Below, piece by piece: positions 35,021 to 49,100 of a DNA stretch of 64,000 bases (position 1 is its first letter; every line of letters starts with the position of its first letter). The notes beneath the pieces were generated by a model, which saw nothing but the letters and a program-made list of their open reading frames with translations, made no database searches and had not been told where the DNA came from. Location of the stretch: contig NC_083597.1 in assembly GCF_020882245.1 (NCBI RefSeq), positions 28,994,652 to 29,058,651 of the forward strand, written 5' to 3'. The translations under genes and the position numbers were made by a program. The DNA is from Rhopalosiphum padi (lineage: Eukaryota > Arthropoda > Insecta > Hemiptera > Aphididae).

Positions 35021-36420
35021 AATAATAATGGCTCTATATATTTTTAATATTTATATAACAACAATAAAAAAAAATAATAAAAACTTCGTAATGCAATAAT
35101 GGTAGGTATTTAAAAAATACTTGAATAATATGATATTCAAAATAGTTTTTATTATCAAATATGTGTAAATATAATTTAATATTTTTATAAACCATTATTA
35201 AAGAAAAAAATGTTGATAGATACTCGTACACAAATATTAAAAGAAACACATTATTAAAAAATAGTTTTCACATATTTTTTTGTATTTAACTATTTTCCAC
35301 TTTAATAATATTAAACCAAAAGTAATAAGTAATATAGAAATATCAATTTATTTTTAAATTCTGGTAACGATCACTATATTAAACATTGCAAACTTCTTAC
35401 TAGTAGTTTCTAATAAAAATGAACATTAAAAGTGATCTACTTTTGTAGAAATTTAATATAGGTAAGGTTTCTCGAAATTCGTAATTAGATAATTTTAAAA
35501 TACTTGATCGTAATAATTCTACAAATATTTTTAAATGCATCAAAAGTTTAAATTGGATGAAATCAAATATTCAAGAATAAAATAACGATTTCTTATGAAA
35601 CGATTTTTTTTTTTTTTTGTAATTTTCGGAACAAAAAATCCTATCTTAATATTTACATTAATTTTTTTTGACGGAGGGACAAAACGTTCTAGATTCGGTA
35701 CTTCTATAATCAATAAATACAGAAAAACAAATATCATACCATTTATACCGTAATAGTTTAATATTTGTTTAGATTATTACGAATAATTATTATACTAATT
35801 AGATGCTGCAAAATTTAGTATGGACATATTAACTCTGCCTAGTCTCTGCAGATGCATACTCTGTTACCGTCCCTTTAGGTGACCTAACCTAACCTAACCT
35901 GACTAAAAGGTGTAACTAATCAGGTATTTCAGGTGCATTTTAAATGTGTCGTCCGTCCACCCAATAATTTGTTTACGCGATAGTTTACACATAGTTATCA
36001 AATTATAAGTTTTTATATTTTCAGGTATACGAGGTATTCGAATCGTTAATTAAACATATTATACTTCGTAACGTGCATATGCTCTAACGGTACAAATCAA
36101 CATACTTGAAGTCTTGAAAAATGTGTTCTAAACTTCTACACACTACTAGGTATATCATAGGGAACCTATAACAATATTGTTTCTACCAATGATTGTAAGC
36201 GGTTTCGTGTCAACCAACGTTTCACTACTTCACCTCTGACCACGATATGTGATACTATTGTAAATATTTCAAATAAAATATTATAATAAATTCTTATATA
36301 CCTACTTCCGTTCTTTTCTTCTAATTCATCCTCACAGTTAACAAACATTTATTGCATGCTTACAAAAATAATTTTAAATTAATTAATCAGTTGAATATTC
36401 ATTTCATTTCTAAAAATATT
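35021..36420. other. AT-rich intergenic DNA with a short CCTAA tract
   Basis: No gene is supported. The three ORFs here (35034-35249, 35540-35737, 36166-36348, all minus) lack domains. The only distinct signal is the CCTAA repeat at 35883-35900. Confidence 0.5.
35883..35900. repeat. Short telomere-type (CCTAA)n tract
   Basis: Three complete CCTAA units plus CCT, preceded by GA and followed by GACTAA. CCTAA is the complement of TTAGG, the telomere unit of most insects. At 18 bp it may be an interstitial relic or chance. Confidence 0.6.
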
Positions 36421-36423
36421 CCC

Positions 36424-37983
36424 CTAGCGGTGTTGTGGACCAACTATTACCATAACCACAGTAGAAGATACAGATAGAACAAAGCAGACCATACCTTCAG
36501 TACCGGTTATATAGTTTTCCATCAGATAATTAACTATCAATTGAGTCCGAATTCTCAATGACGATTTTATACCAATATGATATGTTTATCTGTATAATTA
36601 TTACTATATTGTTTGGCGGTCCGGTCTGCTCGATAGATCTTTTCATAGATCATTCGGCACGTCATTTTGAGTACGTACTATACCCCGCAGTATATAGCTA
36701 TCATCACAGCATTGGTAGTTAGGTGGCGGACCAGGGATTCCGGTAACTTCCGGATATTAAAGTAAGCTTTTAGGATGTAAAATGCGTCTCGTCACACCAT
36801 GGATAGTGCCAATCCGAACGTACTGACCTGGGAAATCGGGTGGCGCGTAAACTTCGTGTATTTGACGAGAATATCTGTACAGGTGGCCCGAAGATGACTA
36901 CAGTGGGACCGTCAAACTGTCAAAGTCCTCGTTAGCTTTCCCCAGGTAATCTAAGACCATCATCCACGGATATAGCATGACAGGAGTTCCGGCGGATAAT
37001 GCAACTACATTGAATCGTGGAGTTCTCTGTAGGCACTATACTCCGATTTATTGAACCGACTCTGTAACTGAACAAGAGAAAAAGAGTTGCTGCAGCCACC
37101 GACTTTATATTATCGTCGAAAAATTCTATTATATAATATGGCCAACTTTGACACACGTTGTAAAATTCTATAACGTAAATATGTATGAAATTAAAAAAAC
37201 TATCTCGTTTTGTGTTTTTCGCTTTGTTTATACGTATATAATAATTATACTTTAATATAATTACCGAGATATTAAGTAAATTAATTTTAACTAAATTTAG
37301 TATAAAAAAAAAAAACATTATTTAAATTGACTCAGATAGAACATTTTTATCATATTTATACAAGGCTCAAAGTGGGTTAGGCAAAAAATGTTAGGTATTT
37401 AGTTAAAATATTAAATGAAAAAATATCACGTGGTTAAAATTAAAAACAAAAATACATAAATAAGACTTAATATTATAAAACGAGTGTCGAGTAAATAAAT
37501 ATTAGACAAGACACGTAAACTAGGGCGATGTAGATTTATGTATTATAATACTACAGGTCATATTATACGAGTTGTTGCCGATGACGACAACAACGACGAT
37601 GTGATGCCGACCAAGTGTACGAACATGCTCTATAATACGACTATGGTGACGATTAAGTGCGGGGTGAGTGATATATCTACGAAAGCAAATTAACACGTTT
37701 ACACGAATAGCCGATTAGCCTCTATTGGAACAAACATAGTAAAGACAGCAGCGAGAATTCCTCGTTCCAGGGTTTGATGGTACGCGACTCCGATGATCAC
37801 CAGACGCAGACTCGACTGATTGGACGCAAAGGCAAAAACCGTAGAGAGTATCAGGACCGTGGTACGATCTACCAACTTTTTTCGTAAATGCCCCAGTGAT
37901 AATCCCGCCAGCCGAGTCACGCCTTTGGTCATTGCCGATACCACAGCACCAAATCTTCGCTGGCTTCGTTGTTTGGTCGTCAT
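36424..37983 (-). pseudogene. Unidentified broken gene-like region, probable membrane protein
   Basis: The base composition rises to coding-like levels on this strand. A 94-codon ORF (37983-37699) starts MTTKQRSQRRFGAVVSAM and holds hydrophobic stretches such as VLILSTVFAF and GILAAVFTMFVPI. Downstream, after an acceptor-like CCTACAG, a frame from 37026 to 36757 reads 88 residues broken by a single TAG at 36898-36900. It includes VMLYPWMMVLDYLGKANEDF before the TAG and HEVYAPPDFPG after it. A last open piece (about 36575-36424) ends with a hydrophobic segment containing MVCFVLSVSSTVVMVIVG. I cannot name the family. Multiple stops and frame changes suggest a pseudogene; a real spliced gene or chance are the alternatives. 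Confidence 0.35.
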
Positions 37984-37989
37984 CTAGTC

Positions 37990-39540
37990 CATCGTTGTTA
38001 CAAACGTAATTGCACCGTTAATGCGCACTAGCCATTCAACGTCACTTGGCAATCGTGACCGGCTGCGAGAACGTTATTATAAATGTTATTATAATTAATT
38101 GTAATTTATCGTTGGCAACCGCTGGTAAATTTTGATCATAATATGTCATTTAAAATATTAAATTTAAAATCTAAAAAGTATTTCTGTTTAACTGTTTTAT
38201 TTTTAGCACAGTTATGAAGAAGTTTTTATTTAAATATTTATTTTGTTAATTTTCTGTTAAAAATATGAGTGCCTGGTTTAAATTACAACGAGATGTACTA
38301 TGTAGGCACCTTAGGTACCTACCTATTGCTACTTAATACATATAATATTATAACACAGAATAATATTTAAATGTTTGTATAGTGTTAAATACACTTATTT
38401 ATGCTTTTACATGCTTTTCTGTATGATTATTGAGTTAAAATTAATGTGCACCCACTTCCCCTTTTAAAATAGCCTAGAGGCGCTCCTAACAACTGACAGA
38501 TGTAAAAGTTGTCATTGGAGAGTGGTAGAGTAATGCGGGGTACGGTATATATAGGCGTTGCGGGTCAAGGATGGACAAAGAAGGATGGTGAGTGGAAGTG
38601 AATATTTCTGAAAATTACCCCTGTTATTAAACGCAAATACTTAACGCTTCATAATCAAAAATGAAGAATTTTCCAGGAACTCGTATCTTAATTTATGAAT
38701 AAAACATATTTACTAGATAAATGTATTAATAACAATTTTATTCTGTACTCTAAAATCAATAAAATATTGTTATTGATAATATTAGTATAGGTATTTTATT
38801 TATTACTTATACATTGTTTCCATCGTAAATCACTGGAATTTAAAATTTTTTTATACTTATCTTAGGTTTATTGTAAATCAGAGTTCGAACAGTTTTACTA
38901 ATAACTGGAAAAAATTACTCAATTTTATTCAATAAAATTAGTAAGTATTTCTGAAATTTAAATACTAGTTATACTTAACTTATAGTTAAGTAGAGGTAAA
39001 GAACAAATACATTTTTTAACAATAATTATTATAAACTATGTATGGCCATGATATAATTTTGTATATATGTAGAATGTAAAAGGTAAATACTATTTATTTA
39101 AATAATATAAAGTGTTAATTGTACTGAATTATACCAAAAAATGACAATGTAGGTCCTACGCATAGTATCAAAAGTGCAATTTATAAGTACATCATAACTA
39201 ATATAGATGGAGCGATGGTCACTATAGTTCGAATATGGTCTGTTTGAAGGTTATGTGTTTGAATATTAATTGGCCGAATGGTCATTTGTTAAAAATATTT
39301 TGTATATAAAAGATCGAGTGTTCAAAATATAAAAATATGAAACGAATGTTTGTATTTTTGTCAACTTTAAAAATTGAACATTATTGGTTCTTCCAAAATT
39401 AAATTTAAATTCAAATATAAAAATATTTTAAAATGTTATCATTCATAAATAAAGTTATACATTATAGATTTAAACTATGATCGATTGCACGTAAATATTC
39501 TAATTTATCATAATTTTTGTTTATTAGAATACGTGCAACA
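37990..39540. other. Intergenic, mostly AT-rich
   Basis: No gene is supported. The one notable site is the TATA-like sequence and donor at 38546-38593 (see findings). Confidence 0.5.
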
Positions 39541-39779
39541 TGTGCATGAATTGATTTCAATCTTGAATTTAATTCTATATTTATTTATTTTTTGTTTGTT
39601 TCGTTGGTCCTCCATAAACTAACATCTCTATTGCCGCTTCAGTATTTTTTTGAATTTTTTGTAATTTTATTTTTGTGTGAATTTATATAGGCCTAAAAAC
39701 AAAAAAAATCAGGAAAACGCGTAACTTTAAATAAGTTACCAAATATTTGTAGCAGGATGAGACGATATTATTCTATTTA

Positions 39780-40360
39780 TTTTTCTGATAGGTCAAGTTC
39801 TTAAATTTTTCGATCAATGTTTTGAGACAAATGAAAAAAACACGTTGAATAATTGCGTATAAAAAAGTTTCATTTATGAAATTAATAATGCCACCTTTTC
39901 AAAATTGGTCACAATTTTTAAATTTTTATTCATTGTTACATTTACGAGTATATTATTTTCTGTACAGTAATCATTAATTAAAGAAAACATTTGCGTAAAT
40001 AATTTTTGATTATTTCTCGGTCATTAAGACAAATAGGGGTACATATTTCACCTGTACCTTTTTTAATTAAAGCATGTAAAACATAAACTTGATAAAAGAG
40101 TTTTCTGAATACTTTAAACGTACTATTGCTCAACCAACAGTTTGATTCATGTAAAATCTTACAATTCTCAACTTTTGTAAATAGTAGAAGAACTTTGGTT
40201 TTTTTTATCAAAAATGTATCACCGCATAGTGCGTTACATAATGATAAAGGTAGATTAAAAAATTGTGATTTTTGTATTCTAAAATAGGTTTTTTTTGTCG
40301 TTTAACGATTTGTATAACCGATTCTTTGCTAACAAACCAGATACTGTTTTTGAAGTGCCA
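39780..40360 (-). mobile_element. Degenerate MULE (Mutator-like) transposase fragment
   Basis: Minus-strand reading gives RLYKSLNDKKN, a frameshift, then a 77-codon frame (40211-39978) with CWLSNSTFKVFRKLFYQVYV followed by LHALI. This matches the MULE transposase core 'W-x-x-D-G-T-F-K-x-x-P-x-L-F-Y-Q-x-Y-x-I-H', with the catalytic Asp replaced by Asn (LSNSTF). Farther on, after stops, come VTNFEKVAL (39915-39885), the 'DFE-x-A' block with Asp also replaced by Asn, and CFFHLSQNIDRKI (39842-39804), the typical 'GCFFHLxQNI' block, then a stop. Frameshifts, stops and both lost acidic residues make it inactive. No terminal inverted repeats were located. Confidence 0.78.
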
Positions 40361-40429
40361 GTAATATTACCGTTTGGTAAATCTGAATAATATTTTCTTG
40401 ATTAGAATTACGTGTGATTATTTTAATTT

Positions 40430-42480
40430 TATTTTTTTTTTACTTCAACAGGTCTATGACAAAGTTTAGGTATTAAGCAGTGTTATTCAATTATATTTTT
40501 GCCATGGCGAGACTCGATAGCTTTAATTTGCACACCACATTTATTTTTTATGCATATAAAATTATTTAAACTTAAAAGCATTCCTCCACGAATAATGGGT
40601 ATAATTTGAATACTTCCCACACTCATATTAAGTATATTAAATTATATTAAATTAATTTGTTACAATAAATTAACATATTAAATAAACTGAAATACCTACG
40701 CAATCAACAGCCCTACAACTGTGGTCTCACCTTTTTGGGTAATTCGATGATAATCAAAGAATGTTATAGATTTATTATGAGATATACCCGTCAGTTTTAT
40801 CGATATCATTGACTAAACGATAAAAACGTATAATATTATAATCTTATAATATTATATTATTTCAAATATTCGAACACTATTGATATTTCGTATACAAAAC
40901 ATTTCTAACATAATATGATCATTCGTCCAATTTACATTCGTACACATGACCATCAGACAGACCATATTTGAACTGGTAACCCGCACTCGTCAGAAGGGTG
41001 ACCAAAAGAGATTTAACACATTAGTACTTATAAGCTTGTAGGGTTTTTTTATAAAAACTACTTTATGATAGAATTCCATAACTATAATTAATGTTTAGGT
41101 TAAGACACTGCATATTATAATACAATGTAACAGTATGATAATGTGTTAAAAATGTATACTTTTTTAAATTATTAACTATTAGGTATACTAAATTTAGATA
41201 TATTTAAAATTATATTTAGTCGTAGTTTACGCGAATACAAATTTCGTTTTTCTTATATTTTCATATCGCGTACAACTACCTATTATAATATATTTTTAGT
41301 AAACTTTTAGTAAATCAAAACAATCAACCCACGACAGTAGTGTAAATAAATTGACTAACTATAATGCCGCGTGTCATAATTTTCAGATTTTAGTTGTTCA
41401 GTAATTTATTAAAAACACAAACATTACAATTTGTAAAGTATTTTATATAGTTAATAATAACTAATAAAATATTAATTTTATATATTTAACTTAAAAATCT
41501 GTTACAAGATTTCTAATAATAAAATATGAATATAGTTATTATTATTATAATAAAAAAAAAGTTTAGCATAACACCATAATAATAATTATATGAAAATTAT
41601 TAAAGTTTACATTTTTACAAAATTGAATATTCTTAAACAGCGAAACGTATAATAATGATTTTAACTAAAAAAAAAATTAACTTTAGAAATTGAAGAATTT
41701 CTCAATTTAAGCTATTTATAGATATTTAAAATTTTTAAAATTTGATACAAGATCCCAGATAAGTTGTTTTTGATTAACGGTATTAGTTTTAGTAGCTTTA
41801 AAATGTTCTTAAGTTCATTAAAAATTCTTTCTCTAGCACATTTTTACTATACCTACTTAGTTATTTAATAACTTGCTATCCTAGAATCGTTCAAAATATG
41901 AACTAATTATACCGCTAAATTAATTCTTGTAAATAACTATACTTATTAATCCTAAAATAACACTATAATATTGTCTATTTATAAATAATATAATATTTAT
42001 AATTTTCGTTAGCATTTTTTATTGAAAACAATTGTATAAAAAGACTAAATATTAATACCTATTCATTTATTTTTCAAATAACCTTAACCTAACAACAAAT
42101 ATTTTAAAAGAATATTATAATTTTTTATCGCTATACCTATACATTTCTGTGAATCATTTGCTGCTCATTTATTGTAATTTGTACAATATTTGTTTGTTTT
42201 TCCGAAGATGTCGGACAACAGAATTTTTTTTAATTGTTAAATAAACTAACAGGCCTTATTTTTATATTGTTTATGACGGGTACTTTTTGATCTCGGTACT
42301 CTTCGCGTTATACAATTTTTCACTTCAATATTAATTTATGATTACCGTCAGAACAATTATTATTATTAAGCAAATATGCACTTAAATAACTTCGTGTAGA
42401 CTGTTGAACTTCATTGATCGGCATCCTATTTTCAATTAAAAACGAATTCCAGTGAACGTGTACATTCCGAAATGAAATAA
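40430..42480. other. AT-rich intergenic DNA, no gene recognised
   Basis: No coding, RNA or repeat feature is supported in this stretch. It may include the flanks of the decayed MULE. Confidence 0.5.
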
Positions 42481-42952
42481 TACAATGCGATATCAACAAT
42501 CATAATGTAGTATCCATCGTGTTCGCCAATAACCGGCCCAAAATATAAATATTCAATTTACATAAAATATATGCGAATTAATATCTTACCTACCTATATC
42601 AAGTAATTTTATATATTCTATTTAATAATATATATTATGTCACGTGAACTTAATCGTCGAATTAACTGCTGTGCGCGAGACAATAAAATAATACATGACG
42701 ATGTTAATATTTTTAACTCGTCCATATAACTGTAGATTAAACAAAATTATTACTTTGTCTACTTCGTCGGTAGGTTTTTAGGAATATTAAATTATGTGTC
42801 CAGTATTATAATAGTGTAACGATTGGATGTACCTACACACTGCGCTCGTCTTACGTTAGGTATATATTATCGTTTTGCTACGATCCTTTGCAGCGGCGCA
42901 AAACTTACGGAGAGTATTTAGCATCGTAAATAAATAATTACTAGTGAGTCAT

Positions 42953-42984
42953 CGCGCGCGCGCGTGTGTGTGTGTGTGTGTGTG
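42953..42984. repeat. (CG)6(TG)10 alternating purine-pyrimidine tract
   Basis: 32 bp of uninterrupted alternating CG then TG. Such tracts are the classic Z-DNA formers. It ends six bases before a TATAAAAG box. Confidence 0.92.
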
Positions 42985-42989
42985 AGCAC

Positions 42990-42997
42990 TATAAAAG
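42990..42997 (+). promoter_or_regulatory. Candidate TATA box in a CpG-dense stretch
   Basis: TATAAAAG is close to the ideal TATA box. It sits in a CpG-dense stretch (about 42480-43120), next to a Z-DNA-prone tract. A consensus donor-like GTAAGT follows at 43045-43050, about 20 bp after the expected start site near 43020. No coding exon was recognised downstream, so the promoter is inferred. Confidence 0.35.
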
Positions 42998-43123
42998 TTT
43001 TGCCGATTGTAACGGCGGAATAGGTACGCCGTCGTATTATATATGTAAGTATCATTTGAGCTGTTCGATAAACGTAACCGTTTGTCGTCGACGAGAATAC
43101 GAATAATCTTAACGGCCGCCCAT

Positions 43124-43126
<3 letters not shown>

Positions 43127-43164
<38 letters not shown>
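43127..43164. repeat. (AT)19 microsatellite
   Basis: 38 bp of perfect AT repeat. Confidence 0.95.
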
Positions 43165-43166
<2 letters not shown>

Positions 43167-43169
43167 CTG

Positions 43170-46100
43170 TATAATTTATTGTATCATATTATAATAATTA
43201 TCATATTTAAATGACATTACAGTTATAGCGTTTAATATGGAAATAATAACGACACCATTACGACATTACAATATTATTATATTTTAATTCTCGACGGTAT
43301 ACACAATTACGAAGGTATACATTTTGCTCGGCGCGTCACTGCAACAGTAATGCTTTACTATATATATATTATTATAATGTATACAGTTTACTATAAAATG
43401 TTGCTCTATGAACAATAGCTGTTGTTTTATTTGGTACGTAGATTTTTTGATGTTTGGCTTGAACACATACCTACACTATGCAATATAATGAACACATATA
43501 CTGTGTTAGTGTTTTTTCTTTCTATTGATATCAAACCCCATCACGAATTTCCTACACTTGTTTCGGTGCTTATAAATTGTGTAATAAGACACACCGACGA
43601 CGGAGTGTATTATAATATATACTGCTATTACATTTTATTTTACTATATGAACCACCTTTTTAGCTCCGGAACAATGCTTCTTGAAAAAAAAAACCAACTA
43701 TGACTATTTATATATTATTATATATTGTAACGTAATAATTTGTCTGAATTGAACATTTGAAGGAGTGTTGTTAAATAATCGATTTTACCACTCATACGTT
43801 ACACTGCGCAATAATATGCTTCTAAAACGTTTATAACAATCAAACATTGGCTTAAAAACTACCTATAGTCCCAATAATAGACGAATAGTATTTGTTTATA
43901 TAATTTACCATTATATACGTGTCACAATCGTTTTGTTCATTCTATTTTGTTTTAACCGCGAAATTATAAAATAATATAATATAATATATGAAATACACTC
44001 TCAGAATCTTAATAAATCATGGATTATGCAATCTTACTGATACACTCAGTGACTGTGTATAATATATAAACATTGCATAATATGTATTATACTATATAAA
44101 TATAAAATAACATACCAACTGTGAAATCGTTTGTATAGTGCGATTTAAAATGAATGGACTGAATCACTGAATTAAACATAAAATATGAAAATTTGAAACA
44201 ATATAAATCTTAAGTGATTTCTTTTATAAATGGTATTGAATATTTTGATTTAACATCTTTCAAGATAATATGAAATTGTATTTTTAATTTATTATTATTA
44301 TTTTTTATAAATAAATAAATAATAAAAATAATAATTGTATAATTATTAACAGTTATGTGTTAAATTCATTTTGATCATCTAATTAATCATGTTTATGTTA
44401 TCCACTAATATATCATTATTTATATTTTTTATTAAACGTAATAAAAAACAAATAATTTACTATAATTTTACCTATGCAAATAATAATAATTATGATATAT
44501 TACCATACACATTCTACTCGTGTCTATATACGCCAACCTATTCATATTCTATATTTATTTTCGGCTAAATAATATTTATATAATATGATTAAATAATATA
44601 AAAGTAAAGATTGTAATTCATTTGTATAATATAAAGGTATACAGAATGAATAATGCCTACCTATGTCGTTTGCTGACATGTTTTAATCAAAAAAATCATT
44701 TTTGCATAGTTAACAAAATTATTTATACATACATTTATAAATAGTATTGTATAATATAATATCATTATACTTTGCTTTTTCATACATGGTACGTAATAAT
44801 AATCTATCACTAAAAAATATATTAAAATATTCATAAAGAGTTGATCAGAAGAAAATAACAGTTAATTCTGATTGATATACGGCTATACATAATCTAATAT
44901 TATTATATTATTATGTAATATATAGATATACAAGTAGGTATGTATAAAAAAAATTGAAAACAATCTATTAATACTTTGCACAAATTACGATGAGATAATA
45001 TAATAATTACAAATAGATAGGAATCTACGTATAATTGTTTTAATTAATATAGCTAAATATTTATTAATTTAGATCTAATTTACTTGAATTGCTTAGTTTT
45101 TATAGTATAATCTTTGTTAAGTTTTCATTTTAAATTTCTAATTTGATTATATCAATGTAACACAATAATAATATTTTAATTTTTTTAGTATTTACTCAGT
45201 TACTCTTGTTATGAAAATGATTTAATTTATTTAATTGGAATATATAATATTGTAAATTAAATCCTTAAAAGCTATTAATATCAAATTGAATCTAAAGTAA
45301 ATTCATACTTATATATATATATATTAAGTTGAATCAAAAAAATATATATATATTATTTATAATTATATATCTATTAAAAGAATTTTGTTTTATATACAAA
45401 ATAACGTAAAAAAAGGTCAATTTAGTTTTTATATTTTCACTACATTTATAAAAATAATGAGTGATAATAAATTGTATCGTATTTAATGAATTATTTTGAA
45501 GTGTATTATGGGAGTAGGTAATTGATATTACTGTTTACGTAAATTTTTGAGTATTAGTAAATAGTAAGCTGATCGTGTAGTATACATTGACAGTTAATTA
45601 TGTATTTGATTTCAAAGAATAAACTTTTCCTCGCTTCGCTTAATTATAAATAGGTACAGAAAACCCAAAGTTTTTACATTTTAAATAAAATACTGGAAAC
45701 CCGATTTAAGATAATATTTCAGATTAATTAATTTAAGTACACTCTTATAAATTATAATCCCTGGAGTAGGAACATATTATTCAAAATGCATGTATAATAA
45801 AATTTTAATTGCCCGTTATTTGATTACCTATCAAATTTCTTCTAAATTATTATTTTTAATTTTTTTTTACTGGATTCTAGAACTTGTTTATGCAGTATTT
45901 CTGATTTTTGCATATTTAACAGAGAATATTTGAAGCCAACTAATTAATGATTACAGCTAAAACTGTTTAATATAAAAATTAATTGAAAATTCTTGTTAAG
46001 TATTTACTATTTATTTATGAATAATGTTTTATTTATTTTTCTTAATAGCTTTTAATATAAAATAATAAAATAGCTCGAATTATTCGTTCATATTTATTTT

Positions 46101-49100
46101 TGGATTAAGACTATATTTCTTATAATTCCGTAAAATATTATGAGAATAATTACATTTTTAGAAAAAAATCAACAATTTTCATTAGTTCTTACGCTAAATT
46201 AAAAAAAAAAACTATTTGTAAAATATACGCACTTTTTAATTGTTATAATATATAAGTTTATAAAACACCAAAAACATAATACTAAATTATGTTATTATTT
46301 CATAAATTATAAACCTATAATTTTATGGGGAAAAGACAGTGGTACAGTATATCACAAACAACATAGATGGTTTAAAATAAATAGATACATTTTTTACAGA
46401 TACTTTACTGATTATACATAATACTTTTATGTTAATAATTGTTTGAAATTTAATTTTAGTAAGTTGAGAAAAAACAGACGAACGTTATAATAATACGTTA
46501 TTAAATACTTTTGACATAATAAATGAATATTAACGTATTGTTTATATATAATAAATTATATTGAATATTGATCGGCGCGAACTCATTGAGATAGGCAGAT
46601 AATGTATCTATATGATTTCCAATACGCCATGAGGTGTAAACTAAGTTTCAATCAATGTAAAAATAAATATATCGAAATATGATTGAATATTATTCATTTT
46701 TTTAATTAAAAGGTCTTATATTGTTTGTGTAGTTAATTTGACTAAAGTTAATAGGAAATACACATTTTAATTAATTTTTGATATTGCATATTTTAGCATA
46801 TTTATACGAAATTATATGCGTTTTCTATTATTTTTATAACAACCTTCTACAATTTATCCATAATATAGTGATTGGTGTTTCCTATGAGTTATGAATATCA
46901 CAAATTGTGATTCATAATAAAACACCAATTTTTCAACATGATTGAAAAAAAACATTAAAACAAATATTGAATTCTTTAATTTGAGTTTTTTGCATTACAT
47001 TTTTTAAATTAATTGATATTTTTACGTTAATTATAAAACATATTACCTAATACTTAATGTCATTTTCATTGTATGCAAGTAATTTAAATAATGTAATGAC
47101 CATTATACTGTAGTAAAACGTAGAGCATTTGCTCAATAATATTGTAATATCAATCAATAAATTTCCAATATTGTTGTAATTATAGTTATTTATTATAGAA
47201 ATAATTACTTGAACTTAAATTCAAGTTTTGTTCTCTTCTATATAGTTGCTTCTTTAATAATACAACATTTAAGTATTTAACTAATCTTGAACTTACTCAT
47301 TTAGAACCATTGTACTATATTAAACAGCTATATTCGCAATCACTGTTATGTATGTTAGAGTTTCGCTGAATAAAATTCAAATATCTATGCATGCCTAATA
47401 TGATGTAACACACATTGTCATTATTAAAAGTTAATAACGTATCGATGATCCAGTTTAATGATATTTAAAAAAAATAATTTACAAATCATAGCGTTGTATA
47501 ATATTGCTATTATTATTATTTTATATTTGTATAACTCGTATACCTAAGTATTGTACTTAAACTAGCTATTATTAGCAATTACAATGTAAATGGTTTGGAA
47601 ACAATTTACTTTAAAATGTCTACGTAATTTGTAACATTATAATATTTGATATGCACATTGTATATTCTGGCTGTATTTATTTTTCTGCAGGCTAATATTA
47701 TTGTATACCGGTACCTATACAAATATATAATTATATATCTCCTGTTTACTTCAGTAATACGTTCACTGTTATGTTAACTGTTTTTACAGACTCAAACATT
47801 TAACAGAGTAGGAGGAAAAAAACGATATTATAGTGTATAAGTAGGTATTAAAGAACTCGAGTAACTGACAAGACTATAATAATTATTATTGACATCAGTT
47901 TATTATTAGTTATCATAATGTATGGATAATAAATGTATAATAAATAACACAAGATAATATTATAATCACATCGTATACAGTGTTTTTGTGTAAAATAAAT
48001 ATCATGTACCTAATATTTATGTGAGTGTGTTTCATTTTTAATTGATAAAACGAACCGTCATATTTGAATTCAGATTTACCGTGATTGATAACACTCGCGG
48101 TGTAAATACATAGTTTCATTATAATTTATTATCTGAAGATAAATTATCGTTGGAAATGAGTATGGACTATGGAGTATGGACACCACCGTAGGAATAATTA
48201 TCAACCAAATGTCCGGTGATTTAGCCGTATAAAAGAAAACCAGGGACAACACTACTTAAAGATATGAATTATTGCGACTCATAAATACCTCCACGTCAGT
48301 CAAGTTTATTGCAGTTTTGTATTTATGACTTAAGACAAATTACATCATTACATTTGTTTTTCTACCATTTTTTTTTTTTATTTCAATCTATTTGTTTACG
48401 TTTACCGTATAGAAGTATTTAATAATCTGCTATTACTTAAACATCGTGTCATTCCAACACTGTAAGTCAATAATTGTTGACTAATCGGGTACAAAACAAT
48501 ATAATTTTAAAATAAATATCACATTAATTATAAAATCGAATACGTATTTATATATGCATATATATTTGTAAATTTATCGCTCTTATTTTGAACTATATTC
48601 TTCAATTAAAATTAAATAATTGATACTTTTTTTTTGCGAAAAAGGTTGATCGTGATGTCACCACTCAACACGCCCATACACTATGATAATATAATCATTT
48701 AGGTTGCATATTCTAATAGCTTACATGACGAATAAAAGGGAAAATAATACATCAAAATCAAATCTTGATCAGCACAATTGCCACAATTATACTTTTAACG
48801 TGATGTTTTACTTTATTAAAAGTATAAAATATATAATATATGTTTATGAATTGATATTACGAGGGTGGATAAACACAAGTGTACAAGTCAAATGTTACTG
48901 GAAAAAAAAATCATTGTTGGTTTTAATAATAGAATATTGAACTGCAAAGTATAATCCGCCCAGTTTTTCTTGGCACACGCCAACCGTTCTGATTTAAAAA
49001 AAAAGCAGTGGTCCGAAAACTAAACTTTATTCGTGAGATTATGATATTATTTTTCAATATAACAGTTTTCAAACAACTGTTTTTTTTTTTTTATCGTAAC

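Noticed and set aside
37565..37668. Plus-strand exon ending GCGGG|GTGAGT
   Set aside because: The frame is short, has no matching partner exon in phase, and the stronger coding signal nearby is on the minus strand.
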